DNA of 64,000 nt from Flavobacteriaceae bacterium (GCA_021647985.1 JAKITQ010000002.1:1-64000); one strand, 5' to 3'; shown: positions 50,646-61,011, numbered from the stretch's first letter. The notes: generated from the sequence alone by a model not told the origin. Numbers and translations: made by a program.

Positions 50646-52088
50646 ATGAATTCGATTATAAATTTTGAAATAGAACTTGATTTACAGGTAGAAAGAAGGA
50701 GAGCAGCAGTAGAGTTTATCAAGTTAATTAGCGATCTGTGGTATGATAACAACATTGAGTTGGTCTTATTTAGAAATCAGTTGTTGGATAAAAATGTAAG
50801 TGAAATATTAAGTTTAACAGAGTATGCCAAAGAATTTGTTCAAAAACCTATATCAATTTTTGACATGGTTGCAATCGCCAAAAGTATAAGAGATTTAAAC
50901 TTACCTCCGGCAAAATTAGATGTTGGTAAATTGGCATATACCTATCACCTGGTTCATAAAGGAGATCTTGGTGAATTTGTTGCACATAAATTAAAAGATG
51001 CAAAAAAATCAAATGGATTTAAACCTAAAGATGTGGTACTTTATGGTTTTGGTAGAATAGGAAGGTTATTGGCTAGAGAATTAATGTCGAAAACGGGTAA
51101 AGGAAAACAAATGCGTTTAAGAGCCATTGTTATAAGAGGAGAATTAACACCAATTGTTTTAGAAAAACGGGCAGCCATGTTAAGAAATGATTCTGTTCAT
51201 GGAGACTTTAGGGGTTCTGTAAAAATTAACTTTAAAAGAAAAGCCTTAATAATAAATGGTATCACAGTTCATGTAATCACAGCCAATAAACCAGAAGAAA
51301 TTGATTATACACAATATGGTATAGAAAATGCTTTGGTCATTGACAATACAGGCGCTTTTAGAAATAAAGAAGCTTTAGGGCGCCATTTAAAAGCCAAAGG
51401 AGTAGGTAAAGTGTTGTTAACTGCACCAGGAGATGGAGTTCCGAACATTGTATATGGTGTGAATCAAAAAAAATACAACCCAGCTGAAGTTGATATATTC
51501 TCAGCTGCGTCTTGTACTACGAACGCTATTACGCCTATTTTAAAGGCTGTTAATGATACGTTGGGCGTAAAAAACGGACATTTAGAAACCATCCATGCTT
51601 ATACCAATGATCAAAATTTGGTGGATAATATGCATAAAAAATACAGAAGAGGCAGGGCAGCCGCACTAAATATGGTAATTACCGAAACAGGTGCAGGACA
51701 AGCTGTTGCAAAAGCATTGCCAGAATTGGTAGGAAAGTTAACTTCAAATGCCATTAGAGTTCCAGTACCAAATGGTTCTTTGGCGATTTTAAATTTGAAT
51801 TTACATTCGAAAACAACCAAAGAAGATATCAATGCCATCATGAAAAAGTATGCATTAGAAGGCGATTTGGTAGAACAAATTAGATATTCATTGAGCAATG
51901 AATTGGTTTCATCAGATATTATTGGTACATCTGAGCCATCCATTTATGACAGCGATGCAACGATAGTATCGAAAGATGGTAAAAATGCGATTTTGTATAT
52001 TTGGTATGATAATGAATATGGCTATAGCCATCAGGTTATCCGATTGGCAAGATACATTTCGCAGGTAAGGAGGTATACTTATTATTAA
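50646..52088 (+). CDS. Glyceraldehyde-3-phosphate dehydrogenase (long ~480-aa form)
   Basis: GFGRIGRLLARELM, SAASCTTNAITPILKA, YDNEYGYSHQVIRLARYI; ~130-aa N-terminal extension. Confidence 0.93.
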   Translation: MNSIINFEIELDLQVERRRAAVEFIKLISDLWYDNNIELVLFRNQLLDKNVSEILSLTEYAKEFVQKPISIFDMVAIAKSIRDLNLPPAKLDVGKLAYTYHLVHKGDLGEFVAHKLKDAKKSNGFKPKDVVLYGFGRIGRLLARELMSKTGKGKQMRLRAIVIRGELTPIVLEKRAAMLRNDSVHGDFRGSVKINFKRKALIINGITVHVITANKPEEIDYTQYGIENALVIDNTGAFRNKEALGRHLKAKGVGKVLLTAPGDGVPNIVYGVNQKKYNPAEVDIFSAASCTTNAITPILKAVNDTLGVKNGHLETIHAYTNDQNLVDNMHKKYRRGRAAALNMVITETGAGQAVAKALPELVGKLTSNAIRVPVPNGSLAILNLNLHSKTTKEDINAIMKKYALEGDLVEQIRYSLSNELVSSDIIGTSEPSIYDSDATIVSKDGKNAILYIWYDNEYGYSHQVIRLARYISQVRRYTYY

Positions 52089-52110
52089 AATAATAAAATT
52101 AATTAAAATA

Positions 52111-52141
52111 AAAAAAGCTAAACATTCCGTTTAGTTTTTTT
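52111..52141 (+). terminator. Rho-independent terminator
   Basis: AAAAAAAGCTAAACattccGTTTAGTTTTTTT after GAPDH. Confidence 0.75.
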
Positions 52142-52181
52142 ATTTTTACACTTGTCTAAATAACCATATCAATCCAAACAC

Positions 52182-53357
52182 ATGAAAATAAATACTATTA
52201 TATTGTTAATTCTTGTTTTTACTTTTCCTTCTTGTAAAGATAAAAAAGTAATAGCACCACCACCACCTGATATAAAAGTGGTCAAAGTTTTACAAAAAGA
52301 CACTCCGGTTTATAGAGAATTTGTAGGTCAGATGTATGGTTTAAAAGATATACCCATTCAGGCTCGTGTAGAAGGCTTTTTAGAAAAAATATTATTTGAA
52401 GAAGGTGCTCGCGTAAAAAAAGGTCAATTACTTTATACTATGGATTCTAAACCGTTTGAAGAACAAGTTGCAACACAGCAAAGTATGGTAGCCGAGGCAA
52501 GAACGATTTTGGTACAAAGTGAAAATGACCTTAAAAGAGTTATTCCACTTGCCGAAATGGACGCCGTAAGTCAGAGAGAATTAGATATGGCTCAGGCCAA
52601 AAGGGATGCATCTATTTCTTCAGTTGAGGCAGCTGAAGCAAATTTAAATTTAGCAAAAATTAACTTAAGCTATACACGAATTAGATCACCAATTAAAGGA
52701 GTTATTGGTAAAACAGAAGCCAGAGAAGGTGAGTTTGTTGGAAAATCTCAAAGTACAGTTATATTAAATACAGTTTCGAGAATTGATACGATGCGGGTTC
52801 AGTTCTTTTTAACAGAATCACTTTATCTTACGCTGGCAAAAAAAGTTATAGGTAGAAAATTCAAAGATAAAAAGGAAAGAAAAGAATTTGATGATAAAGA
52901 TGAGATTAAAGGAAATTATAATCTTGAATTAATCTTATCAGATGGTGAAACATATAATTATAAGGGCACGGTAGACTTCATAAACAGAAATGTTGACCCA
53001 AAGACGGGGTCATTACTGGTACAAGCTCATTTTCCAAATCCAGATAGGATATTAAGACCTGGATTATTTGCCAAAATAAGGGTAGAAATGGATGTGGTTA
53101 AAGATGCTCTATTGATCCCACAGCGATCCATTAATGAGCTACAAGGTAAATACTCTGTTTTTGTTATTAAAGAAGATAATACGGTAGAATCTAGGCAAGT
53201 AAGTATTGGGGAAAAAATTGGCGACCTTCAAATAATTACAGAAGGCTTAAAAGTTGGAGAATCTGTAGTTTTAGAAGGATTACAAAAAGTAGGCTCTGGT
53301 TTGGTTGTTAATCCAACAACTGTAGTTTTTAAAAGTCAAAAAAAGATCAATAATTAG
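52182..53357 (+). CDS. RND efflux periplasmic adaptor
   Basis: Lipoprotein-like signal (FPSC); ARVEGFLEKILFEEGARVKKGQLLYTMD; hairpin and barrel motifs. Confidence 0.95.
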   Translation: MKINTIILLILVFTFPSCKDKKVIAPPPPDIKVVKVLQKDTPVYREFVGQMYGLKDIPIQARVEGFLEKILFEEGARVKKGQLLYTMDSKPFEEQVATQQSMVAEARTILVQSENDLKRVIPLAEMDAVSQRELDMAQAKRDASISSVEAAEANLNLAKINLSYTRIRSPIKGVIGKTEAREGEFVGKSQSTVILNTVSRIDTMRVQFFLTESLYLTLAKKVIGRKFKDKKERKEFDDKDEIKGNYNLELILSDGETYNYKGTVDFINRNVDPKTGSLLVQAHFPNPDRILRPGLFAKIRVEMDVVKDALLIPQRSINELQGKYSVFVIKEDNTVESRQVSIGEKIGDLQIITEGLKVGESVVLEGLQKVGSGLVVNPTTVVFKSQKKINN

Positions 53358-53359
53358 AT

Positions 53360-56300
53360 ATGGCTGAAAATAAAGGAAACTTTTTTGTACACCGCCCAAT
53401 TGTGGCTATTGTTATTGCTATTATAATTGTAATTGTAGGAGCTGTTTCATTGGTTGGCTTACCTATAGAGCAATATCCAAATCTTACCCCGCCAATTGTT
53501 CAGGTAAAAGCAACTTACACAGGGGCTAATGCGATAAGTGTTGAAGAATCTGTTGCTACACCTCTAGAACAACAGATTAATGGTGTAGATAATATGATTT
53601 ACATGAAATCTACCAATTCTAATGATGGAACGATGAGTATTGATATATCTTTTGATGTAGGTACAAATCCGGATATGAATACAGTTTTGGCACAAAATAA
53701 GGTTTCGGCTGCATCAGCGAAATTACCTGCTGCGGTAACAAAATTTGGAGTTACTACGCAAAAATCGCTTCCCAATATTTTAATGTTGGTTACTTTAACA
53801 TCAGATGGTAGGTATGATCAGGATTTCTTAGGGAACTATGCTTTGATTAACATAAAAGATAAGTTGGCTAGGACCAAAGGAATCGGTAGCGTTGAGGTAT
53901 TGGGTGCCTCCGATTACTCCATGCGTATTTGGGTAAAACCAGATCGTTTGTCACAATTAGGCTTAACAGTTCCAGAAATTATTGCCGCCATCAATGAACA
54001 AAATATTATTGTTCCTGGAGGGAAATTTGGGGCTGAACCCGCACCAGCTGGAACAGAATTTACATATACAGTACGATTGCCAGAAAGGTTTAACTCAGAA
54101 GAGGCCTTTGGTGAAATTGTGGTAAGAACACAAAGCGATGGTTCTCAAATAAAATTAAGAGATGTTGCAACGATTAACTTAGGTGTAGAAAGCTATAATA
54201 TGATTGCTAGATTAAATGGAGAAACCGCTGCCATTATAGCATTATATCAAGCTCCCGGATCGAATGCTACAGAACTTGCGCAAACAATTAAGGATGAAAT
54301 GAACTTGCTTTCAAATGAATTTCCAGAAAGTATTAGCTATGAAATTTCAATGGACACTACAAAAGCAATTGATGCGGGAATTAAAGATATTGTTGTTACC
54401 TTGATTATAGCACTGATTTTGGTAATATTAGTAGTTTTTATATTTATCCAAGATTGGAGAGCTACATTAATTCCTACACTAGCAATTCCTGTATCTTTAA
54501 TAGGAGCATTTATGTTTTTTCCTGCACTTGGCTTTACTATTAATGTATTATCCTTATTGGGCTTAGTTTTGGCAATTGGAATTGTAGTAGATGATGCCAT
54601 TGTAGTAGTGGAAGCTGTTCAGGTGAATATTGCTAATGGCATGAATAGTAAAGAGGCAACTATAGATGCCATGAATAAAGTTACAGCACCGGTAATAGCA
54701 ACTACTTTAGTTTTGGTAGCAGTGTTTATACCTGTTGCTGGTATGGCAGGAATTACAGGACTACTTTATCAACAATTTGCGATAACCATCGTAGTATCAG
54801 TACTAGTATCTTCTTTAAATGCTCTGACATTAAGTCCTGCTTTGTGTTCCTTATTATTAAAGGAACCTAAACCTTATAAAGGTCCATTGGGTTGGTTTTT
54901 CAAAAAATTTAATAAAGGAATGGATAAAACTACAGCTTCCTATATGAGCTTTACCAATATTGTAAGTAGAAAATTAAAACGATCTGTTATTTTTATTGTG
55001 TTGATGACTGTTGGTGCTGGAATATTTGGCAGTTTGGTGCCAGGCGGTTTTATCCCTGAAGAGGATATGGGGTATTTCTTTGTGAATGTTCAGTTACCTA
55101 ATGCAGCATCTATTCAAAGATCAGATGTTGTTACCAAAGAAATAGAACAAATATTATTAGAAATTCCTGAAGTAGAGTTTGTGACTACCGCAACTGGATA
55201 TAGCATCCTATCAGGAGCAATGGTATCTAATACAGGGTTTTTATTTGTCTCCATGAATAATTGGTCAGATAGAGATAAAACTGCCAAAGAAGTTATTGCT
55301 GTTGTAAACAAAAAATTGGCTATTGGTATTAAAGGTGCACAAGCTTTTGCTTTTGGACCTCCTGCAATTCCAGGATTGGGTAATGGATCCGGTTATAGTA
55401 TTATGATTCAGGACAGAGCGGGTAACACACCTGAATATTTGGCTTCGAATACCATCAAATTTATTAAGGCAGCAAATGAAAGACCCGAGATTGGATCAGC
55501 ATTCACTACCTTTCAGGCAACTGTACCTCAGCGATTTTTAGACATAGACAAAGAAAAAGCACTTAAATTAGGTATTAATTTAAATGATCTTTATACCACC
55601 ATAGGGGCATTTATGGGAGGTGCCTATGTAAATGATTTTACAAGATTTGGTAGGCTTTATAAAACATATATTCAGGCAGAACCGGAATACCGGGTGGATG
55701 AAACGGGTATCAATAAATTCTTTATAAAAAATAAAGATGGTAATATGGTTCCAATGGCTACCGTAACAAAAATAAAACCTATTTCCGGGCCAGATTATAC
55801 CACACGATTTAATTTATATAGGTCCGTTGAGGTTACAGGAGCTCCAGCAGATGGATATACTTCAGATGATGCAAGAAATGCACTTAAGGAAGTTGCCGCT
55901 CAAGTACTTCCTCAAGATATGGGCTATACATGGAATGCCATGTCTTTTCAGGAAGAAAAGGCATCAGGTTCATTGGCTATGATTCTAACTTTTTCTTTGG
56001 TATTCGTTTTTCTCATATTAGCGGCGCAATATGAAAGCTGGTCTTTACCATTTGCAATTTTATTGGGAACGCCATTTGCAATTTTTGGAGCATTATTTGC
56101 ACTTTGGGTGGGTAGATTGATAAGTCCAACTTTCGAAAATAATATATTTGCCCAAGTTTCTTTTGTAATGCTAATTGGTATGGCTGCAAAAAATGCCATT
56201 TTAATTGTCGAATTTGCCAATGATGAATTTAAAAAAGGACTTAGTTTGTTTGATGCTGCTATGAAAGCTGCAAAATCTAGGTTTAGACCTATTTTGATGA

Positions 56301-56530
56301 CGGCATTTTCATTTATTTTAGGTGTATTCCCCTTGGTTGTAGCATCCGGCTCAGGTGCTGAGGCAAGAAAAGTTATGGGAATGGCCTTGCTTGGAGGTAT
56401 GTCTTTGGCTACTTTTTTAGGTGTGTTCTTATATCCAATGCTCTTTGTTTTTATCGGTAAAATAGCGGGATATGAAAAGAAAAGAGATCAAGAAAAATTA
56501 ACGCAAACAGAACCGTCAAAAATATCATAA
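53360..56530 (+). CDS. RND efflux permease (AcrB/HAE1-like)
   Basis: 1056 aa; LPIEQYPNLTPPIVQV, GIVVDDAIVVVEAV, FANDEFKKG, TAFSFILGVFPLVVASGSGAEARK. Confidence 0.97.
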   Translation: MAENKGNFFVHRPIVAIVIAIIIVIVGAVSLVGLPIEQYPNLTPPIVQVKATYTGANAISVEESVATPLEQQINGVDNMIYMKSTNSNDGTMSIDISFDVGTNPDMNTVLAQNKVSAASAKLPAAVTKFGVTTQKSLPNILMLVTLTSDGRYDQDFLGNYALINIKDKLARTKGIGSVEVLGASDYSMRIWVKPDRLSQLGLTVPEIIAAINEQNIIVPGGKFGAEPAPAGTEFTYTVRLPERFNSEEAFGEIVVRTQSDGSQIKLRDVATINLGVESYNMIARLNGETAAIIALYQAPGSNATELAQTIKDEMNLLSNEFPESISYEISMDTTKAIDAGIKDIVVTLIIALILVILVVFIFIQDWRATLIPTLAIPVSLIGAFMFFPALGFTINVLSLLGLVLAIGIVVDDAIVVVEAVQVNIANGMNSKEATIDAMNKVTAPVIATTLVLVAVFIPVAGMAGITGLLYQQFAITIVVSVLVSSLNALTLSPALCSLLLKEPKPYKGPLGWFFKKFNKGMDKTTASYMSFTNIVSRKLKRSVIFIVLMTVGAGIFGSLVPGGFIPEEDMGYFFVNVQLPNAASIQRSDVVTKEIEQILLEIPEVEFVTTATGYSILSGAMVSNTGFLFVSMNNWSDRDKTAKEVIAVVNKKLAIGIKGAQAFAFGPPAIPGLGNGSGYSIMIQDRAGNTPEYLASNTIKFIKAANERPEIGSAFTTFQATVPQRFLDIDKEKALKLGINLNDLYTTIGAFMGGAYVNDFTRFGRLYKTYIQAEPEYRVDETGINKFFIKNKDGNMVPMATVTKIKPISGPDYTTRFNLYRSVEVTGAPADGYTSDDARNALKEVAAQVLPQDMGYTWNAMSFQEEKASGSLAMILTFSLVFVFLILAAQYESWSLPFAILLGTPFAIFGALFALWVGRLISPTFENNIFAQVSFVMLIGMAAKNAILIVEFANDEFKKGLSLFDAAMKAAKSRFRPILMTAFSFILGVFPLVVASGSGAEARKVMGMALLGGMSLATFLGVFLYPMLFVFIGKIAGYEKKRDQEKLTQTEPSKIS

Positions 56531-58116
56531 TGAAAAAGAATATAAATACATATATTTTAGTATTGTTGATTGTTTTATTGGTTCAGGCATGTGCGGTTGG
56601 ACCAAATTTTCATGAACCGGAAAACAATACATCAGCATCATTTAGATACTCAAATAATAAAACGGATAGTATTATTAATTTAAACTGGTGGGATATTTTT
56701 AACGACCCGGTACTTGATACTTTGATATTAACTGCATTACGTGAAAATAAAAATGTGCTAATTGCAGCAAGTCGAATTGAACAGGCAAGGGCGAATGTAA
56801 GTTTTAATAAAGCAGATTTTGGACCTAAATTCGGTGTACAAGCAGGAGCGAGTGTTAGTAATCAACTGTTAGGGATTCCCTTAGATAATAATTTTCAATC
56901 GTATAGCGCGTTGGGTTCGGTAAATTGGGAACTTGATTTTTGGGGTAAATTTAGAAGGAGTACTGAGTCAGCTAAAGCAGATCTTTTAGCCTCCTTTTAT
57001 GGTAAAAGAGCCTTAGAAATTGCCTTGATTAGTGAGGTTGCATTTAACTATTTTCAATTGTTAGATTTTAAAGCTCGTTTGTTAATATCAGAAAATACCT
57101 GGGCACTTAGAGATAGTACTTTACAAATTATTCAAGCAAGATTTGATGAAGGTTATACCAATATAATTGATGTGAATCAAGCCCAAATTCAAAAGGCAAT
57201 ATCTCAAGTTTCTATACCTGTATTTAAAAGATCTATTGCTTTTACCGAACATAATTTGAGTATTTTACTAGGTAAAAACCCGGATACAATAGTTACCTTA
57301 AAAACCTTACGGGAATATGCATTACCGGATTCTATCCCTACGGGCATACCTTCTGAAATATTGCAACGTAGACCTGATATATTGCAATCAGAACAACTAT
57401 ATAGATCGCAAAATGCCAGAATTGGAATAGCGCAAGCGCAAAGATTTCCTTCGATAAGTTTAACTGGTTTATTAGGTGTGGGTAGTAATGATCTTTCAAG
57501 TTTGCTTTCCAATGGATTGGGATGGAGTGCCGGTGCAAGTTTGCTCGGGCCAATATTTGAATGGGGTAAGAATGCCAGGAGAGTAGATATAGAAAGAGAA
57601 ATAGCCAAACAGTCACTATTGAATTATGAAAATACGGTGCTCAATGCCTTGTTGGAAGTTGATAATTCATTAATATCATTATCTACTTTAAGAGAAGAAT
57701 TAGAAGCCAATAATTTTATGTTAAAAGCTGCAAGTAATGCCAGTTATTTATCCAGAGAAAGATATTATCAAGGTGTTACCAGTTATTTGGAAGTAATTGA
57801 AAATCAAAGGGTAGAATTTGATGCTAATTTGGCTTATTCAGAAAATTACCAGCGTCTTTTAAATGCTTATGTAAATTTATATAAATCCTTAGGAGGAGGT
57901 TGGGTAACCAAGGAAGAATTGAATAAATACGCTATGCAAAGAGCCGAAGAAGAAAACGTTGATGCAAATACAATTGTTAAAGATAGCTTAATTTATAATG
58001 GTCAAATAATTGACTTGCATTTAACTCCAGAACAGGAACAGGCGAGAAAAGAGGAGAAAAAAACGCAAAGAAAGTTGGAAAAACAAGAGAGGAAAAATGC
58101 TAGAAATAGAAATTAG
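56530..58116 (+). CDS. TolC-family outer membrane factor (NodT-like) with charged C-terminal tail
   Basis: Lipobox LLVQACAVGPNF; QARFDEGYTNIIDVNQAQIQ; RRPDILQSEQLYRSQNARIGIAQAQRFPSISLTG. Confidence 0.94.
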   Translation: MKKNINTYILVLLIVLLVQACAVGPNFHEPENNTSASFRYSNNKTDSIINLNWWDIFNDPVLDTLILTALRENKNVLIAASRIEQARANVSFNKADFGPKFGVQAGASVSNQLLGIPLDNNFQSYSALGSVNWELDFWGKFRRSTESAKADLLASFYGKRALEIALISEVAFNYFQLLDFKARLLISENTWALRDSTLQIIQARFDEGYTNIIDVNQAQIQKAISQVSIPVFKRSIAFTEHNLSILLGKNPDTIVTLKTLREYALPDSIPTGIPSEILQRRPDILQSEQLYRSQNARIGIAQAQRFPSISLTGLLGVGSNDLSSLLSNGLGWSAGASLLGPIFEWGKNARRVDIEREIAKQSLLNYENTVLNALLEVDNSLISLSTLREELEANNFMLKAASNASYLSRERYYQGVTSYLEVIENQRVEFDANLAYSENYQRLLNAYVNLYKSLGGGWVTKEELNKYAMQRAEEENVDANTIVKDSLIYNGQIIDLHLTPEQEQARKEEKKTQRKLEKQERKNARNRN

Positions 58117-58163
58117 AATTTATGGGCTAATAAATTGGTATTAGAATTTCAATAAAAAAAAAC

Positions 58164-58199
58164 AAAAAGGCTGTAATTTTAATGATTACAGCCTTTTTT
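58164..58199. terminator. Bidirectional rho-independent terminator between convergent TolC and DsrE-like genes
   Basis: AAAAAGGCTGTAATtttaatgATTACAGCCTTTTTT. Confidence 0.85.
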
Positions 58200-58219
58200 C
58201 ATTTAAAAATCAGATTGCA

Positions 58220-58723
58220 TTAGGTAAATATAATTTGTGTTCTATCTCCATCACAAAGTTCATAAAATTCTCCAATAGTTAAAATAGAGTTTAATTCGTC
58301 AGTTAAATCTTTTTCTGTTAAATCAAACATATCTACAGCAAGTTTACAAGCATAGATTTCACCACCACCGGCTGTGATCAATTCTAAAAATTCATCTACA
58401 GGAGGCATATCTAGATCTTCCATTTTTTTTCGCATCATACTAGACACTGCCGATTCTACACCTGGTAAACCACCAAGCATTGTAGGAAAAGGGAGGCCAC
58501 CAGGCATCCGCATTGCAGGGTTTCCAGTAGTTGCAGTATGTAATCTGTTCATTGATTTTTTGGTAATGCCTTCCAAACCAAAAAAAGTAAAGAATACATG
58601 AGTTTCTATACCTTCCATCACAGCGCCATTTGCCATGACTAAAGTTGCATAAACATCTTCCAAACTTCCTTTAGCACATATAAAACATACCTTTTCTAAT
58701 GGTTTTTTTTCTTTTGATTTCAT
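58220..58723 (-). CDS. DsrE/DsrF/DrsH-like family protein
   Basis: KVCFICAKGSLEDVYATLVMANGAVMEGIETHVFFTFFGLEGI; GGEIYACKLAVDMF. Confidence 0.87.
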   Translation of the reverse strand: MKSKEKKPLEKVCFICAKGSLEDVYATLVMANGAVMEGIETHVFFTFFGLEGITKKSMNRLHTATTGNPAMRMPGGLPFPTMLGGLPGVESAVSSMMRKKMEDLDMPPVDEFLELITAGGGEIYACKLAVDMFDLTEKDLTDELNSILTIGEFYELCDGDRTQIIFT

Positions 58724-58740
58724 ATTCTATTATTTAAAAA

Positions 58741-59052
58741 TTAAATACAACTTGTTGGTTTTGGAATTCCTGCTATTTTAGATGAAAATTTCAAAGGCCC
58801 TTTGGGAAATAATTTATACAATCCTTTAACATCCGTTACACCTGATTTACCTACACTTCTAATAGAAAGTGATTCACCCGCTTCTGTTTTTGTTCTTAAA
58901 TAATTTAATACTTCAAAGTGTTTATCGGTAAGTTCTATACCTATTTCAGTTGCAATTTCTTTTGCAATATCTTCATTCCATTGGTTCATATCTTCTAGAT
59001 ATCCTTCTTCTGATACATTTACTTGCACACCTGCGATTGTTTTTTCTGACAT
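58741..59052 (-). CDS. TusE/DsrC/DsvC family sulfur relay protein
   Basis: W-N-x-D-I-A pattern, FEVLNYLR, LFPKGPLKFSSKIAGIPKPTSCI with penultimate Cys. Confidence 0.92.
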   Translation of the reverse strand: MSEKTIAGVQVNVSEEGYLEDMNQWNEDIAKEIATEIGIELTDKHFEVLNYLRTKTEAGESLSIRSVGKSGVTDVKGLYKLFPKGPLKFSSKIAGIPKPTSCI

Positions 59053-59076
59053 AATATTATTGTTTTTAATTAATTT

Positions 59077-59760
59077 TTATTTTTCGTTTTTTACTATAAC
59101 ATCTTTAGATACATTTTTCATAAATGTTATTCCGTATCCAAGTGCTTTTTTCATTTCTGGGCTATTCATTTCTTTCATGACTCTCCAAATAGAATATGAA
59201 GGCACACTTTCTGTTTCCATACTATTGAATGCTTTTATTGCATTTTGCATAGTGCCAAGTACTTCTGGTTGCGTCATATCTTTTACCATAGTTAATATAG
59301 AAACAATACTATCTGCCAACTCTCTTAAATCTTTAGGAGAGAAACCTGTTACAATATTGTCCATAATTGGGCCTATTTCTTTAAAGAACTCAAAATACCC
59401 TCTTTGATCTAAAACATGCATTTTTTTAGTGAAGTCAATAATTACTTCATTGGCAATTGGAGCGACTTCTTCTCCTAAGTCCATTCCCATTTCAAGCATA
59501 TTCATCACTTTTTTGATATTACCTATATTTCTTAAAAAGGTAATAGCCAAATCTGTTATTTCTGCCGAATCAAGTTCAAGCCCTCTTTTATCAAGTTCTT
59601 CAACCGTTGCTTCATAGGCATCTTTTCCTATGATGCTTAAATCGCTGACCAAATCTTCAACTACATTGGCATTTAATTTTTGTTCTTGTACATAGCCAAG
59701 TATTAAATCCAATTTTTTATCGAGTGCATCTATTTGCGATTGTATATTTTTTTCTTCCAT
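59077..59760 (-). CDS. DUF1641 domain-containing protein
   Basis: Placed between SQR-like and TusE-like genes; repeated LR(E)LADSIVSILTMVKDMTQPEVLGTMQNAI helical motif typical of DUF1641. Confidence 0.8.
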   Translation of the reverse strand: MEEKNIQSQIDALDKKLDLILGYVQEQKLNANVVEDLVSDLSIIGKDAYEATVEELDKRGLELDSAEITDLAITFLRNIGNIKKVMNMLEMGMDLGEEVAPIANEVIIDFTKKMHVLDQRGYFEFFKEIGPIMDNIVTGFSPKDLRELADSIVSILTMVKDMTQPEVLGTMQNAIKAFNSMETESVPSYSIWRVMKEMNSPEMKKALGYGITFMKNVSKDVIVKNEK

Positions 59761-59778
59761 TACAAATCTCTATTAAGA

Positions 59779-61011
59779 TTATACACGTTTTTTTCCTGCC
59801 ATAGACATATCTGCTTCCATAGGTAATTCTTTTCCTTTTAGTAAAATATGCCAATAGATCCATCTAAATAATAATTTACCATAATGATTCATTTTTGTGG
59901 TTTTTAATAAATCAAACGGTCCAATTCCCGGTAATGGAAAAGTTCCTGGTAATGGTTCAACTTCATAATTAAAGTCGATAAGAGCACCTTTACCATGCCC
60001 TGTTTCTATATAACAATTGGCGTGGCCGTCAAATTTTGCCATTAAAGGTCTGCCATCCATAGCAGATAAAATATTTTCAAACAAAATTTCACCTGAAAAA
60101 TGTGCTACAGATCCTGCTTTAGAAGTAGGGATGTTTGTTGCATCACCTATTGCAAAAATATTTTCAAAAGCATCAGATTGTAAAGTGTGTTTGTTGGTTT
60201 TTACATAATTCATATCATCACCTAAACCACTTCTTGCAATCATTTCGGTACCCATATTGACAGGTACAATGACAAGTAAATCAAAGTCTAACTCTTGCTC
60301 ATCGTAAGAAACTATTTTTTTATTTTCGTTATCTACATGACTCAAATAAAAATCTGGTACAACATCAATATTTTTTTCTTCTAATAAATCACCTAAAACT
60401 TTAGAAGCAATTGGTTTAGTAAAAGCACCCGACATTAAGGTTACATACGAAATTTCAACCTTATCTCTCATACCGCGTTCTTCAAAATAGGCTTCTGCCA
60501 AACACACAAATTCGATAGGAGCTACCGGGCATTTGTAAGGTAACTCAGGTATACACATAACCAATTTACCACCTTCCCAGTTTTTTAATTTTTTGTGTAA
60601 AGCAACCGCTCCTTCAATGGTATAAAAATCAAAAATATCTTTGTACCATAATTTTCCTTGCAAACCTTCAGTTTCTGAAGGGCGAGTTTGGGTTCCGGTA
60701 GCAATAATTAGAAAATCATATTTTAATTCTTTACCACTTTCTAATAAAACTTTATTTTCTTCGCCAATAATTTTGTCAATCGGACTGTAAATAACTTTTG
60801 CTCCAGGAGGGAAAAAATCATGTTTTGGTTTTGTTACCCCTTTTTTATTATAAATTCCAAAAGGAACAAATAAGAACCCTGGTTGGTAATAATGAGTTTT
60901 ATATTGATCTACAATAGTAATTTCCCATTCATCTCTGTCCAGTTCGTTATATAATTTATTTAGCATCATTGTTCCGGCAGTTCCGGCTCCAAGTATCAAT
61001 AATTTTTTCAT
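59779..61011 (-). CDS. Sulfide:quinone oxidoreductase-like FAD flavoprotein
   Basis: LLILGAGTAGTMMLNKL, FLIIATGTQTRPSE, MCIPELPYKCPVAPIEF Cys pair, FAIGDATNIPTSKAGSVAH, C-terminal NCYIETGHGKG. Confidence 0.87.
   Translation of the reverse strand: MKKLLILGAGTAGTMMLNKLYNELDRDEWEITIVDQYKTHYYQPGFLFVPFGIYNKKGVTKPKHDFFPPGAKVIYSPIDKIIGEENKVLLESGKELKYDFLIIATGTQTRPSETEGLQGKLWYKDIFDFYTIEGAVALHKKLKNWEGGKLVMCIPELPYKCPVAPIEFVCLAEAYFEERGMRDKVEISYVTLMSGAFTKPIASKVLGDLLEEKNIDVVPDFYLSHVDNENKKIVSYDEQELDFDLLVIVPVNMGTEMIARSGLGDDMNYVKTNKHTLQSDAFENIFAIGDATNIPTSKAGSVAHFSGEILFENILSAMDGRPLMAKFDGHANCYIETGHGKGALIDFNYEVEPLPGTFPLPGIGPFDLLKTTKMNHYGKLLFRWIYWHILLKGKELPMEADMSMAGKKRV

Noticed and set aside
50646-51040. ~130-aa N-terminal extension of GAPDH as a novel fusion
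   Set aside because: A ~480-aa GAPDH class with this extension is, to my knowledge, already known in bacteria, so not reported as novel.
57204-57616. Two overlapping minus-strand ORFs in the TolC gene
   Set aside because: Antisense within a confident coding gene; no motif support.
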